64,000 nucleotides of DNA from Sepiola atlantica (GCA_963556195.1 OY744520.1:6959704-7023703), one strand, 5' to 3'; numbered from the stretch's first letter, positions 11,250 to 23,450 are shown. Notes: generated from the letters alone by a model not told the origin. Numbers and translations are program-made.

Positions 11250-12318
11250 AGATTAATGAAACTTGGCACAATTATTAGTCTTTCTCTACATAGGAACCAC
11301 CCAGAGTTATGCATTTCTCCCATCGTTTGATGCAGCTCTGGACACCGTTTTTGTAGAACACCCCAGGTTGGTCCTCCAACCACGTCGTAACTTCAGAAAT
11401 CAAGGCTACATCATCTGGGAAACGTTTTCCTTTCAAAAACAACTTCATAGCTGGGAAGAAATGAAAGCCAGAGGGTGCAAGGTCAGGAGAGTAAGGGGGA
11501 TGGGGGAGGATTTCATAGCCACACGCCCGTGCTTCTGATCTGACGACATGCGAGTTGTGGACCAGAGCGTTGTTCTGCAGGAGGAGGATACCTTTGCTGA
11601 TCTTGCCTCTTGATTTTGATAGCTTCTCTTAATTTAAAAGTAACGCGTAATAGGCTCCTGTAATTGTGGTATCCTTTGCCAGGAAATCTCTCATTACTAC
11701 TCCGTCTTGGTCCCAGAAGACTGTGAGCATGACCTTGCCAGCGGAGGGCTGCATCCTCAGGCGCTCGACGCGTTCTTGCTTCCGGAAAGGTGTGAGCAAC
11801 CTGGGAATCCATCTGGCAGACACCTTATGCATATGCAAATGGTCATGAATGATAGTTTCCACAGACCCTGTACTAATCTTGACCTCTTGGGCTATTTGGC
11901 GAATAGTAATGCGTCGATCTTCTAAAGTGGCAGCCTCAACTTGACGGGCAGATTCCTTATCAATGGCAAAAGAGGGATGACGCGGTCTGGGAGCTGTTTC
12001 CACAGACTTCCGGCCATGTTTGAATTCACTATGGCAGCGTTTTACAAGATCATATGATGGGCATCATCACCGTAAGTTTCTTTCATTTCATCAAAAGTCT
12101 CCTTTGGCGTGCGTCCTTTCAAATACAAAAACCGGATCACTCCAACTAGCTCCATTTCACAACTGACTCAGTTAAAACACCTGTAAATCAGAAACCACAA
12201 TTAGTTCAGAGCTGTTTTTGCAACATAACCCATACAGATATAAATCATTACACATGCAAAATTTCATCTAGATCAGACAACTGGAAGTGAGTCAGAGGCA
12301 TTACTTATTGAACGCCCA
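11250..12318 (-). pseudogene. mariner-family transposase relic
   Basis: The gene would have encoded a Tc1/mariner transposase that cuts and pastes its element at TA. On the minus strand an N-terminal stretch (from about 12155) leads into the HTH/linker part, RPRHPSFAIDKESARQVE...RRITIRQIAQEV, and LTPFRKQERVERL. It then jumps directly to PSAGKVMLTVFWDQDGVV and DTTITGAYYALLLN, so the segment that normally holds the first catalytic Asp is deleted. In a shifted frame, the region normally reading HDNA reads NNA, and SPDLAPSGF has Gly where the third catalytic Asp is usual. The C terminus ends near 11263. The end at 12295-12318 has TTACTTATTGAACGCCC, resembling a mariner terminal repeat. The matching end beside the GAT array was not found. 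The copy is clearly dead. Confidence 0.9.
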
Positions 12319-12735
12319 TCGTGCTCAATTTAGATTCCATGTGCGGACCGGGTCGCCATCTTGGATTGTACATTCGTAATTCAAATCAGCATTGAGACAA
12401 ATTGATAACCACGAACTTAGAATATTTTTTATTAACTCAGTACAAAAGAATTCATGCGACGCGCCAAATTTTAGTAAATTTGAAAGAGAAACTTACAAAA
12501 ATGGTTACTTTTTGAAATTGTTATCTCGCTTGTTGTAATGGTGTAAAACACGAACGGCTCCACCTGGCGGCCATCACATTCACGAAATAATCAAAGATGT
12601 CACTTTAAATACATTTATCGCCAACTTCCATTCAATGAATATTTGTTGGAGTCTGTATGTCGATACGATTGAGTGTTATCATTTGTTTTCTTTAAACTGA
12701 GTCACTTTGTTTTGTTTTACTTTTTTTTAAAACTT
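12319..12735. other. Unassigned stretch
   Basis: No recognisable element. Confidence 0.5.
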
Positions 12736-13265
12736 TTATTCACCCCAAACAAGGCACATTGCCACTGAGACGTAAGGGGCTACTGTGATAAGAGCCAGAT
12801 TTAGAGTGGGCATCCTAAATAAGGAATTAGGTAGCAAGGTGTTTGCTCACATTATATTTAGATTTCTGCATGTTGCTACAGTCGAAGAAACTAGGAACAG
12901 GGAGGGAATTTCAAATACAAACAGTCCGAGAGAAGACGTTATTAGATTAGAAAGTTTTCCGGCACCTGGAGACCTCTACAGTGAAGGGTGGGATTTTCCT
13001 ACTTATCGGATTAGTCGGAGGGATTTACATTGAGGAGGTGCAAGTGCAGTAAGTTCATCGGAGCACATTCCGTGGAAGTACTTGTAAAACAAGCACAGGG
13101 ATACAACATTGCGGCGATGGAAAATGAGATGGAGCTTGGTAGACATTGCGAGATCTATTAGGTTATATACTCTTTTTTGTACGTTGTCCAAGAAGCAGAG
13201 ACTAGTTATTGGTACACCAGCCTAGATGTGACAACAATATCCATGTCTTGGCGAATGGTGGCTTA
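12736..13265 (-). pseudogene. LINE-B: reverse-transcriptase C terminus and 3' UTR, 5'-truncated
   Basis: On the minus strand, 13191-13003 reads through LDNVQKRVYNLI-like sequence, then HRRNVVSLCLFYKYFHG and MCSDELTAL. These are the conserved C-terminal motifs of many non-LTR retrotransposon ORF2 proteins. The rest of the coding region (PRTAG-type block) is degraded. The 3' UTR ends ...GGCAATGTGCCTTGTTTGG followed by an A-rich tail (T run at 12721-12740 on the plus strand). Four more LINE-B copies are in the window. Target-primed retroposition explains the missing 5' end. Confidence 0.85.
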
Positions 13266-14319
13266 ATAGAGATATAGAATACTGGCAGGTGCGATAAGTT
13301 CTCAATTCCGATAGAGAGAGCCTATCTACTTTGTAGCAGACTTGGCAGTATATTCTCTATATTTGATTTGATTCATATTACCTGTGAATTTTAGGGCGAA
13401 GAGTTTGAACGTTGGACTCTCAAAAAGGGTGCTATCACCATGACAATCGGGGTTTTGGAAAGGTTTCTTATTATTTTTAAAGGAAAGTCTTAATAGCATT
13501 AACACATGTATTTCATGTGAAGTTTTACGTTCAAATATATTCAGTATGAATTAATGTGTGTGTTTTAATCTTTAAAATAATTTATTTTATCAATCCATAA
13601 TTCAACATTTGACAAAATATAATTATTTGATTTAAATTAAAAAGTTCAGAAGTTAACATTTACCTTGTTGCCGTCCTATTCTATAATAACTTGTCTCAAC
13701 TGTCAAATTATAAAAAGCTTTTGTGGATATATGTGGAACATCGGTGTGTCGTGTCATTGATAAACCCAGGCGGTTAAGGAGGTCCCGTGTGGCAGAACCA
13801 ATCGCCTCACTTACATACGTGCTTCATTTGAAGTTTCAACTTTTAACCCTTAAATGCTGTATTTTTTATATTGGGTTGATATTTAAGATACTGATTACTT
13901 ATTTAGCGGGTGTGCTGATGCAACATCATACTAAAACCTACTCACACTTGCCAACAGGCTCGTTTCAGATGTGAAACAAGTTGCAGTTTGAACTATTTTT
14001 GTTAAATAGGCATTTTGTTGGAATGTGTCATATTTGAAACAGAAAGCATTTAATGGTTAAATATTAATTAAGATTAACAATAATTGCCTTTTTGTCTTTC
14101 AAGTGTGTTTTTATCTCAAATACTTATCAATAAAAACCTTTTCTTTTATTTTTAAACATTTTTACTTTCTCCTTCAAATAAATGCGTTCAATGTGAATAT
14201 TCGACATTAATCAGAATATTTTACTTTCAAACATTGAATAATAAACCTTAGTTGCATTTATTTCTTTAAAAGCTTTTTACTTTATTTTAAATATCAATTA
14301 TCTATTATTAATATACTCC
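13266..14319. other. Unassigned AT-rich stretch
   Basis: No element recognised. The ORF at 13723-13974 lacks motifs. Confidence 0.5.
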
Positions 14320-14470
14320 GCGGCCTTATAAAATTGATTTTTTAATGTGGTCCTATGAAATCGTGCGGTCTTATAAAATTGATTTTTTAATGTGGTCCTA
14401 TGAAATCGTGCGGCCTTATATAATTGAATTTTGAATGTTGCCCTTGCACTGAAAAGAATGTCCACGCCTG
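14320..14470. mobile_element. hAT-like element end with a 45-bp subterminal tandem
   Basis: Units beginning GCGG(C/T)CTTATAAAATTG repeat every 45 bp (14320, 14365, 14410). The third unit runs into TGTTGCCCTTGCACTG, and the block ends ...TGTCCACGCCTG, similar to the hAT-type terminal repeat of the element at 52.2 kb. The partner end is not visible, so this is probably a truncated copy. Confidence 0.55.
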
Positions 14471-15689
14471 GTTTAAGGTAATATTCAGGATCGGATTGAG
14501 ATAAACTGTCTAAATAGCTGACAGTGCGGAAGCAGGGCAGACAGAATAAAATAGTGTGACTGTAAAGCGAATAATCTGAAGTAAGTTGGTTTTAATAAAA
14601 TTCTCACGAAAGATCGATATAATTTCATTCGTTCTCATAGATCGATATAAAAATCGTTTTTCATAAATAACGCTTTTTGGGGTAACTCTGTTAAAACGAA
14701 CAGCAAAATGCAGTGTTTGCTTTTCTTTTTCTTAGTTTAATTTATCTTCGTTCGTCCCATCTATCTGCCGTTAATGCTCTTGAATTCCCGGCAGAGAAGG
14801 GCGGACCCAAATAAAGGTGGGCAGGTGGTTTTCTTCAACATCTGCTAGTGTTCTTGGAACAATTCCACCTGTGAATTGGAGAAGTGGGTCATTGTTTTTT
14901 ATTCGATCTCCGTCTAGAGAGTGAGTGGGCCGAATGCAAATTTGCTGAATCTCTCACAAATGAATCGAAACAAGAAAACGTGTTTCAAGTTGCGATAATG
15001 AAATCAGGTTGGAATGCAACGCGGCGTTTCTTCTGAACGGTTAGCGGCAATATCGCGATTCGCCATGCGACTTCAAAGGCGGAAAATCTGACGACAGAAA
15101 CCTAAACCTTCAATAGCGACAGAAAACAAGCAGACTTAATAAGACTTAATTATTGCATTGATGAATGCATTGGGTGAAATCTGTAACACGTACGGCTATT
15201 CTTTGCTGCGGCCATTCAATTTGCGCGATTAACGATGAAAATGCTATTTCAACCCGACCTGGCCAAAGATCAGTTAGTTTGAAAGTCAATTTCTTAAAGT
15301 CGTCCAACACATGCCAATATATAAAACGGGCGGCACTGACATGAATGACGTCGGAATGACAGGGCCGTTTATAGAGATGTTTAGATGAATCGAAAATGCT
15401 ACTTTAAACTTATGTGACCAACCGACAAAAATACTATTTCAATCAATGGACAGACAGACAACGTGTGCCCCATGTTGAGATGCAATGTTTATTATGATTC
15501 TTTTTAATGCAAAATTAGCCACACTGGCCGAAATTTGGGCGGTACGGGGTGGAATATTTGTCTTTTTAACTTACCTTAGCTGGACACATGGATTGACGCG
15601 TGCACATTAACATTACCCTTCGCTATAATCATTTGTCTTTTTAACTCCATAATACCGCATTCACTGTATGTTTTTGTTGTTTTTTGTTT
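14471..15689. other. Unassigned stretch
   Basis: No gene or repeat recognised. Confidence 0.5.
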
Positions 15690-16180
15690 TTTTTACTTTT
15701 GTACGCCCCAAACAAGGCATATTGCCACCGAAGTGTAAGAGGCTACTGTGATAAGTGGCAGATTTATAGGGAACAACGTCGATGTGGAGTTGGGCAGCAA
15801 GATATTTGCACACATTACATTTCGGTGAAACAGGGAGCAGGGAGAAAATTACAAAGGCAAGCGGTCAGAGGAAAGAAGCTATTAGAGTAAAATGTTTTCC
15901 GGTATCTGATGACCTTTACACAGAATAGGGTGTAAGTTTTCTGTTAGTCGGGTGGGTGGAGGGTATTAACGGTGTACAGGGGTACAATTGCAGTAAGTTC
16001 ATCGAAGCACATTTCGTAGAAGGACTGATGCAACACTGTGCTGATGCGACAGAGGCTAGATCTTGGCAGACAGTGCAGGACCTATTAGGTTAGAAATTCT
16101 TTCTTGCACCATGTCCAAGAGGGAGAGCCTAGTGGTTGGTGCACCAGCTAAGATGTGGTAACAATACTCGATGCACTTTG
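15690..16180 (-). pseudogene. LINE-B 3' fragment
   Basis: Minus-strand translation gives EYCYHILAGAPTTRLSLLD then VQERISNLIGP, which are LINE reverse-transcriptase C-terminal motifs, and then becomes broken by stops and frameshifts. The 3' UTR with ATATGCCTTGTTTGGGGCG and an A-rich tail matches the copies at 12.7, 27.8 and 58.1 kb. Confidence 0.8.
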
Positions 16181-16285
16181 TAGAGGGTTGAATTACTTAA
16201 AATGATGGTTTGATGAAAAATAGAAAAATAAAAGATACTTTCATTGATTGTATTTTGTTGTAAGCACTTTTTATAAACTTGCACT

Positions 16286-16372
16286 AGGCGGTATGGTTAG
16301 TGGGTTGCATGCTTGCGATGCATGCGAATTGCAGACTTGCTACTGGTGAGAGATATTCGACCGGGAAGGGGG
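16286..16372 (+). mobile_element. tRNA-like SINE head
   Basis: GGCGGTATGGTTAGTGGG is a good A box in a D-arm context. GCATGC TTGCGA TGCATGC forms an anticodon-like stem, and GATATTCGACCGGG is a B-box-like block. A G run and AT-rich sequence follow. Reads as a degenerate tRNA-derived SINE head. Confidence 0.55.
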
Positions 16373-16548
16373 GGGGGTGCAGAAATTTTTTAAAAATATT
16401 TCTGATTGTGAGTTGGGCCACACAGAAATTATTTTTTTGCTTGAAATAAAATAAGTGGCTCATGAAACGAGGAATCATGCGTAGATTTACCTACTTGAGA
16501 ATAGCAATGTTCCTAGATTGTCTCCAGATAAGTCCTTTTGACTGAACA

Positions 16549-16890
16549 CTGGCCTTTTGGCTAAGATCAAAGTGTAGTATCTGTTCCGATGGATACTGCA
16601 CTCCTTAGACTGGTATTGTCTTGGCCTTCGGGGCTTGACTTACGCCGGTCTATGGGTCTGTCCTGTGCAGTTCTAGGAGGTCCCCCTTCCCAGGCTCCGC
16701 CTCCCCTCTTTGGGGAGGAGTAAGTTTATTGCTTACTGCCTGAGGCGCCCCTACCGGGGAATGCCGACGGGGCTGCCCAGGCAATTTTTAAACCCCACTT
16801 TCCCGACCCGACCTTGGGTCACATCTTACTTGTGGGAGTAAGATAAAAACTGGCCTTGTGCCTAACTCCTCGAGAGGAGTAAATCAATAC
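16549..16890 (+). mobile_element. U2-snRNA-headed SINE, complete-looking copy
   Basis: The head GGCCTTTTGGCTAAGATCAA followed by AGTGTAGTATCTGTTC (16551-16586) matches nucleotides near the 5' end of U2 snRNA, including the branch-point-pairing GTAGTA, with one extra A (GATCAAAGTG where U2 has GATCAAGTG). A structured body of about 300 bp follows: GTGCAGTTCTAGGAGGTC, CTCTTTGGGGAGGAGTAAG, CGCCCCTACCGGGGAATGCC. The tail GTGCCTAACTCCTCGAGAGG ends in AGTAAAT. Nearly the same body occurs at least six more times in the window. Confidence 0.85.
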
Positions 16891-17566
16891 CCGTTGTCTC
16901 TAGTGGATAACTCCAGTAGTCAGTTTCTGATTAGTCGAATCGGGATAACTGAGAAAGACCAGAATCTAAGATTTCCGGTCAGAAGTTCATATATTCCAGC
17001 CTATGGGCAGGAGAGGACGTTAAATCCGGCCCTCCGGTCGTAAGACATTCAGTTGGACGTCTGAGAGTCGGTTCGTTTTCGATGGCCCTCGAAGACAGAT
17101 AGTCTGTTTGTGTCGGGTTGGACTTATGTTTCAATTTGGTAGGGCAGAAGTCTTTCAGCTGCAAGTCTGTTGTTCAGAAAACAATTAGCATTTGTAACCT
17201 CCTAAAAAATAAACTTCTGTTAATGATTGTTTAACTAAGGTTTTTATGGTTTTATTGGGATGGAGAATTCCTTTGTTGCAGCACTGACCCAATTGTACAA
17301 CTTTGAACCGTCACAGCGAGCGAGACGATCACGACTGTGCCGTGGACGCACACATGCATGTTCATACTTCCCTGAATCTTTTTTTAAATAAAGAACGACT
17401 ACTGCTTTCCTGTAATTGTGGACGCAACTAAATATGGCAGTTCAAACTTACGCGTGAGAAAACCAACGAAAATGCTTATTAAATTTTTTACCAGACTGGC
17501 GAACACAGCCTCTTATTGAGATAGTCTGGCGAATCTAAAACAAATAATTAGTCATTTCTCTCTACA
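16891..17566. other. Unassigned stretch
   Basis: No recognisable element downstream of the U2-SINE. Confidence 0.5.
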
Positions 17567-17850
17567 CCTATGCCTCCGAACACGTTTTCTCTCTCTTCAC
17601 CTCTGCTCCCGACTACGTTTGCTCTCTCTACAACTTTGCCCCTGACCTCGTTTACTCTCTCTCTAAACTTTTGCCGCCGAACTCGGTTTCTCTCTCTACA
17701 CCTCTGCTGCCAACCACGTTTGCTCTCTTTACATGTTTGCCCCTGACTACGTTTACTCTCTCCACACCTTTGCCGTCGACCTGTTTTCTCTCTTTACACC
17801 TTTGCCCCTAACCACGTTGACTCTCTCTACACCTCTGTCACCGACATATT
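17567..17850 (+). repeat. About 33-bp minisatellite, roughly eight diverged copies
   Basis: Units resemble ACACCTTTGCCCCTGACCAC followed by GTTTACTCTCTCT, with many substitutions and a few length changes. Confidence 0.9.
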
Positions 17851-18264
17851 CAGTTTTAAATCGGACTTGGATAAACATTAAGACTTGATATAAATGGCTT
17901 CCACTTGTCTCTTTACATGGCTTGTTGCACTATGCTGTTTTTGCAATATAAATTTTTTTTTATATAAGCATTATTTAGATTTGCACCATTTACTTGGTTA
18001 TTCCTTGTAATTATATTATTTCGTAAGAATACGGTATGACCTTTTTTAACCATATTAGGACATAAGAAGTGAATATCGGCATCTAATACACTTAAAATAT
18101 ACAAATATCCGAAAAGTGCTTGATGTTTTCTCATAAAGAGCTATGCATTATTATGAGCGAAAATATATATAAAAAATATTTGCGCGTTTCAAACTGTTGT
18201 CTTCATCTTGGTTGTCATGTTCACAACTTATCGACTGTTGTACTACCAGACGTTCTTCACGTTT
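17851..18264. other. Unassigned AT-rich stretch
   Basis: No recognisable element. Confidence 0.5.
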
Positions 18265-18690
18265 TGCTTTACAAGTCACCACTCATCAAGACCAAAAGCC
18301 ACTAGAGGATAAGGGTTAACGAAATTAATGGATTGCCAGTTAAATAATGTAAAAATATTATGTGGGGATTAAAACTGATGAATAGAATGAACAAAATTCG
18401 ATTACCTATAGGGATAGTTAATGACCAGCAATTGTTGAATTTGACGACGACCATGTTGTAGTTTTCAGAGAAGCATTTCCGTGCTAATCTGTTTCACAGA
18501 TTGGAAATTCTTGGAACGAAACACTGTTCATGGAAATCTCATTTAGTGTCTAGTGTACGGAAAAAAATGAAAATTCTTTGCAGTTGTGGTAACACGATGT
18601 GTTCTTGTTGATGTTTTAGAAGGAGGAACCAAAGTTTGAAGCTCAGTCGAGCACCTTATGTGCCTTTTGATGTAGTCTGTAATTTCTAAC
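18265..18690 (-). pseudogene. LINE-A 3' fragment
   Basis: Minus-strand translation, in shifting frames, gives RTHRVTTTAKNFHFFP, matching the ARTRLVTTTATNFPF segment of the best LINE-A copy at 59.5 kb. The ACATGGTCGTCGTC block follows, then the 3' UTR motif TTAACCCTTATCC...GATGAGTGGTGACTT. Stops and indels are frequent. Confidence 0.72.
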
Positions 18691-18699
18691 TGAACCATT

Positions 18700-18835
18700 T
18701 ATCCCAGGCGATACCGACTACAATAAAATGAACCTAGAGAAGACCAGAGAGTTCAACGGCCGAAGAGTTGTGAAGATAATCAAAGATGGGGAATATATTC
18801 GGAAAATGTAAATAACTCGTGTCAAGTATATTGTC
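18700..18835 (+). mobile_element. SINE-A, 3' half only (diverged)
   Basis: AGAGTTCAACGGCCGAAGAG then TTGTGAAGATAATCAAAGATG corresponds to the conserved 3' domain of SINE-A. The head is absent. Confidence 0.5.
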
Positions 18836-21140
18836 AAAAAAAAATGAATTCACATTCTACAATTTTGCGCTGAATAAGAAATTCTGTATCCAAATTTGTA
18901 TTCAGATCGGCACTGAAATGTAAGTGAGTTTATTGTGGGTCAAGACTCACAGTTGTGTAGATCTGCCTCGTGGTTTTCGTGTAAGCTTGTTCAGAAACCA
19001 ACCAACTAACAATTGTGATACTATAAACTGCCTTCAACCTCCACGCCCGGAACCACTGGTAGGATTAGCTGGGAAAATGAATGAGAATATAAAGGACCGA
19101 CTGACCCATTGTACTACACAAACTAGTAACGCCATGACGATTGTTTTTAACTTTTTAACTTTAGTGATGGAAAAGGTCGGCCGAGGAAAGTTCGGATGGG
19201 GTTAGTTCAGGTAATAAGCTGAGAGGCCATCAGATGTATCCAGTTTCCGGTTGAAATTAGATATATTTTTTTGGGGGGGGGGCACTGGCTATTCTGGGAG
19301 AACGACGAGAGAAGGATATCGGCGTCGGACAAAGACGATTGTCACGACCGGACAATGATCAACAGACGGTGTTTGGGTTCCTAACCCCTAACACGGTATC
19401 TCATACGCCCGTGTTCAATAAGTCTTGTGTGCGATTTCTGTGTGTCTGTCTGTTGTTTCTTACTATACATTCAAATTGTAAACTGTGCTTTGCGACCGTC
19501 AATGATAAAATCGAATGATAACAGAATAAGATAAAAACTCCACGGAGCATATCGTTTGTGGTGAGGCAGTCGACGCAAGAACGGATATTTTAAAGATACG
19601 TCAATTCAATCGCGCATTTTTGTGACGAAAATCATAGTTTATAGTTAAGCGTGACAGACCAACAGACGCACAGTCTCTTTATAGCGTTGTCTGGGCGCAT
19701 TTACAATGAGGTACATTCATATATCGGTATTCACTTAATTTCTATTTTTAGATGTGTGCACCTAGAGAATGGCAATTAGAATGAAGCGCAGAGATTGGCT
19801 AATCAAATGCATGCACGCCAAGAAACGATCGAATCTAGAACTTTATACACAGTTGTCTATAAAAGTACCAGTTTGAAGATAGAATAAAACAGATCGAGTT
19901 AAGATATCTACAATACCCCCACGAAGTTACGACGCCCTTGACTTGTACTTTTGCCTCAATAAAAACCAACAAGCCGTAATTAATTTTCAATTAATGCATC
20001 CAAAGACAAAAGGCAACCAACTTCGCTTATTTTTTCTATTATAACAGCAACAACAACGAAGCTATGACCATGTAACGCCATGCTGAACGCAAACTCTATC
20101 ATCATCACCAGCAACTACATGGCAGCATCAAGATGCCAAGAGCACCGGAACAGGGCAAGTATATTTTCCTATAACCTGTCATTCTCATGTGAAAGACATT
20201 TAACGTATTACTACTTTATCCTCATTTGATTGTACTTTTAATGTACAACATGTCATGTGCGTACACACTTGCAACCACAACAAATTACAACACTTTTCGT
20301 CTCGTAAATAAATATTGTTAGTTACGTTAATTATCCTTTTCCTTTTTATTTTCTTTATCTGACGAGATTCTACTGATTTAACAAAAATTAAATCTGCGCG
20401 TGTTTAGCGATAAAAATCTTATTTCAAAATGAAGCGGAACTGTCTCTCATATAGATGCGTGAACGCATCTAAAAATAAACTAAACACGATTGACCGGAAG
20501 TGAAAAAATTACCTCCCTTTGGAGTTAATAAAAAAAAAACAATGTGACACTTTTAATAACAGTGTAAAAATGGAACCTTGTTCGCCACAGGATACCAAGT
20601 CTTTATATAGAAGAGAAATGAAATATCGACATTTGCATCTGTAACCATGCAGACTGAACTTAGTAATTAAAAATATATAGAAGATCGCCAAGTACAAGTT
20701 TATATGTAATATGTAATCCTACAGCTTCCATGAACTTCCGTGTTTTTCGCTTCAGAAGAGTGGGTGTTAAAATAGAAATTGATCTTGATTAAAACCGAAT
20801 TTCAAAACCCCAGAAATTAATGTAACACGCGTCACTGTTCGGTCAAATACAGGAAAAGTCGGTGGATGGAATAGAAAAAAGTCGCAGGTGTCCGATTTAT
20901 TTTTACAAATGAAAGAAAATGATTTTCTTTTTTTCTGTGTACATCGTTTCTATATTGTTTCAGTTTATTTTAATGTTTTCTGTTCAACAAGTGTGTCAAT
21001 CTCTCTTGGAACCTCGTCCTTAGATATTTGAGGTTCACTTTGGCATCATTCTGGCAACCTAGGGGCTGTGCTGAACTATTAGTTTCTTCTTTGTCGGGAG
21101 TATGTATGGTCTGGCCTAGGAACATACATTATTTTTATGG
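18836..21140. other. Unassigned stretch
   Basis: About 2.3 kb without a recognisable gene or repeat, apart from a G9 tract near 19272. ORFs at 18924-19205 and 20509-20697 lack motifs. Confidence 0.45.
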
Positions 21141-21145
21141 TTCCT

Positions 21146-21235
21146 TTGCCTTTTGGCTACGATCAAAGTGTAGTCTCTCATCCCAACGACACCAGAGGTT
21201 TCACTAATGCTCTAAACTGGAGTTTCATGTAAATT
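21146..21235 (+). mobile_element. U2-type SINE head, diverged
   Basis: GCCTTTTGGCTACGATCAAA then GTGTAGTCTCTCATCC matches the U2 head, with the same extra A as the other copies. The downstream body is not the standard one and is only weakly similar (CTAAACTGG). Confidence 0.72.
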
Positions 21236-22286
21236 ATCTCCCTTGAAAATGAATGAAAATAAAAATGTTTTTGAAACGTTATTACCTTTTTATTAAATCG
21301 CTTTAATTAATATTAATAATTATTATGGTATTACTTTGTAGAAGACTTGTTTGTATATATAAGAAAATATGACCATACAAATTACAAATGTATATTACAT
21401 AATATTAATTTATTAGAAACTGTTTATTAAAATAGGATGCAAATTAAGAATATCTATAGATGTTTTGGGTGTTTGCAGATGACTATATATACGGTATTTC
21501 AAAATGTTCTGTTGTATCATAGAATTAAATAAGCCTTAGCTGTTGTGATTTATATATAGTTAAGATAGGTGGAGAAAAAAACTTTCTTCATTTATTCATT
21601 TTGATATTAATTTATTACGCAATTCGTTGTAATCAATTCATTCACACAGTTCACCCTCTGTGAAGAAAGAAATTCAAGATGGCTACCCAAAATCTGGTTA
21701 AACGTTAGTGTAGACGATCACCGAGAAATATCGAAAATTCATTTTTTTTTAGACCGATATATCATTACTATTCATTAAATAATATCTGCTATTTGACTGA
21801 TGACTTTGAAAATGTGGTTTAATTACCCCTCCCCAAGGTATAACTAAATTTAATAGATACGAAACGATCTTAACTCTGTTTCCCAGCTCCATAGTTTTTT
21901 TAGTTAAAATATTAAGCGTTTTGCACGTCTCAAAGATGCATGTTATATTAGGCTGTTCGGAAAATAATGACGGATTTCAGAAACAAACATTTATTCATTG
22001 ACTTAGGATAACATATAATTAGTGGGTGGCCTTAAGCAATTTTCCAATGTTGTTCAAGTACATGTTATAGTTTTCTTGCTTCTTTTGAACCTCATTCTAA
22101 GCATATTATAAATGAGTAGCGAATTGAGTTCGGAAAATAATGGCTCATTTTTCGATTCATATTCTAAAAAATAATAAACTCAATCAACTTTTCAGCAAGT
22201 TACGGTGATAATAAAAATGTTTTCTTATATAAATATTCTTTTATAAATATAGAAATAAATTAAAACTTTAAAAATAAACTATTAAT
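21236..22286. other. Unassigned AT-rich stretch
   Basis: TTCGGAAAATAATG occurs twice in direct orientation (near 21957 and 22139). It resembles a mariner terminal motif, but no complementary end was found. Confidence 0.4.
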
Positions 22287-22590
22287 CAATCTACTGTTCT
22301 CATCCTGGATGTTATTTTCACAGCGTTTCGGCCGATGTAACTTTCGACCTTCTTCGAATGCGTCTTATAGAACTCGGGAATCTGTACGGAATTATTTAAT
22401 TCACGGGGTTAGCTTGCTCCGATTTCATCAGCCAGGACCGGGTGGAAATCTTAAGTAATTTGTAATTGTATTCTTAGTATCGCTGGTACTGAAGATTGAA
22501 CTCTCACCCTTCAAAAGACTGTCACTTACAACTGATTATTACTTATCACTTTTATCCGTTGCTCCACGAGTCTGAAATTCTTTTTCTTAT
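22287..22590 (-). mobile_element. SINE-A, copy 2
   Basis: The minus strand carries GAGTTCAATCTTCAGTACC, CACCCGGTCCTGGCTGATG, GAAGAAGGTCGAAAGTTAC and GGATGAGAACAGTA in the SINE-A order. The A-box region lies near 22580. Confidence 0.8.
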
Positions 22591-22704
22591 GAATTCTTAC
22601 TTAAACGGAACAATGTTTTCAATAAATGAAGGTTGTTATTTGATATCTTTAAATAGTCTCATTTTTACATAGTTCAAGTCACATCATTTGAAAATTTTGC
22701 AGGG

Positions 22705-22750
<46 letters not shown>
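22705..22750. repeat. (GCC)15 tract
   Basis: A 46-bp pure GCC/CCG run in otherwise AT-rich DNA, followed by TTCACCCCGAAGCAGCAGG. Confidence 0.97.
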
Positions 22751-22751
<1 letters not shown>

Positions 22752-22781
22752 TCACCCCGAAGCAGCAGGCGGTATAATTAT

Positions 22782-22802
22782 TACACACACACACACACAC
22801 AC
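22782..22802. repeat. (AC)n microsatellite
   Basis: About ten AC units. Confidence 0.95.
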
Positions 22803-23039
22803 ATAACAGCTAATAACACAGATGTTGAGGCTTTAGAATGAACATCGATAAATTGCGTTTCCGATCTGTCTTCTCGGTATTCGCCTCATTTATTATTTTC
22901 TTTTTATTAATTAATTACTTAATTAAAAAAGAAAATCTTAATATTGTTTTTGGTTTTGTTTTTTTCGTTTCTTTTATTTTCGTAAACATGTCAGGTACTT
23001 AAATATTGGTTTATTAGTTAACATAAATAAAAGTGGCCC

Positions 23040-23450
23040 TCTGGATTGGGACTAATAAATAGATTTGAGGGTTCTTGATAAGGTGCAGAAATGTATCTGT
23101 AATTTGATTGGACCCCACCCTTTCTGCACCCTCTCTCTCGTGGGCGTGATGTTGCTAGTCTCAGTCTTTTCTATAAATACTATTATGGCATGTGTTCTTC
23201 AACATTGTGTGATCTATTCCCTGCTTCTTTTGTTCCATCTCATTTTACTCGTTGGTCTTGTAATCTCCATTAATTCGCTGTTTTGATACTTCATTGTAAT
23301 ACAGCTTCCTATTTCAGTAATTTCTTTCCAAGAACTGCAGGCTTGTGGAACTCTCCTCCTGCTGACTGTTTTCCTCCTACCTATAGCCTTGTTCTTTTCA
23401 AGACTACGGTCAATAGGCATCTCCTGTATTTGCGATAATCATCTTCTGTT
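23040..23450 (+). pseudogene. LINE-B-type reverse-transcriptase C terminus
   Basis: Plus-strand frames give RVLDKVQKCICNLIGP. After a frameshift come RDVASLSLFYKYYYGMCSS, a stop, then NFFPRTAGLWNSPPADCF and LVLFKTTVNRHLLYLR. These are the ordered C-terminal motifs of a non-LTR reverse transcriptase. At least one frameshift and one stop break it. Confidence 0.85.

Noticed and set aside
16551..16586. Functional U2 snRNA gene
   Set aside because: Only the first part of U2 is present, with an inserted A, fused to a SINE body; no stem-loops III/IV or snRNA promoter was seen.
21947..22152. mariner-like termini (TTCGGAAAATAATG twice)
   Set aside because: The two copies are in direct, not inverted, orientation and no transposase sequence lies between them.
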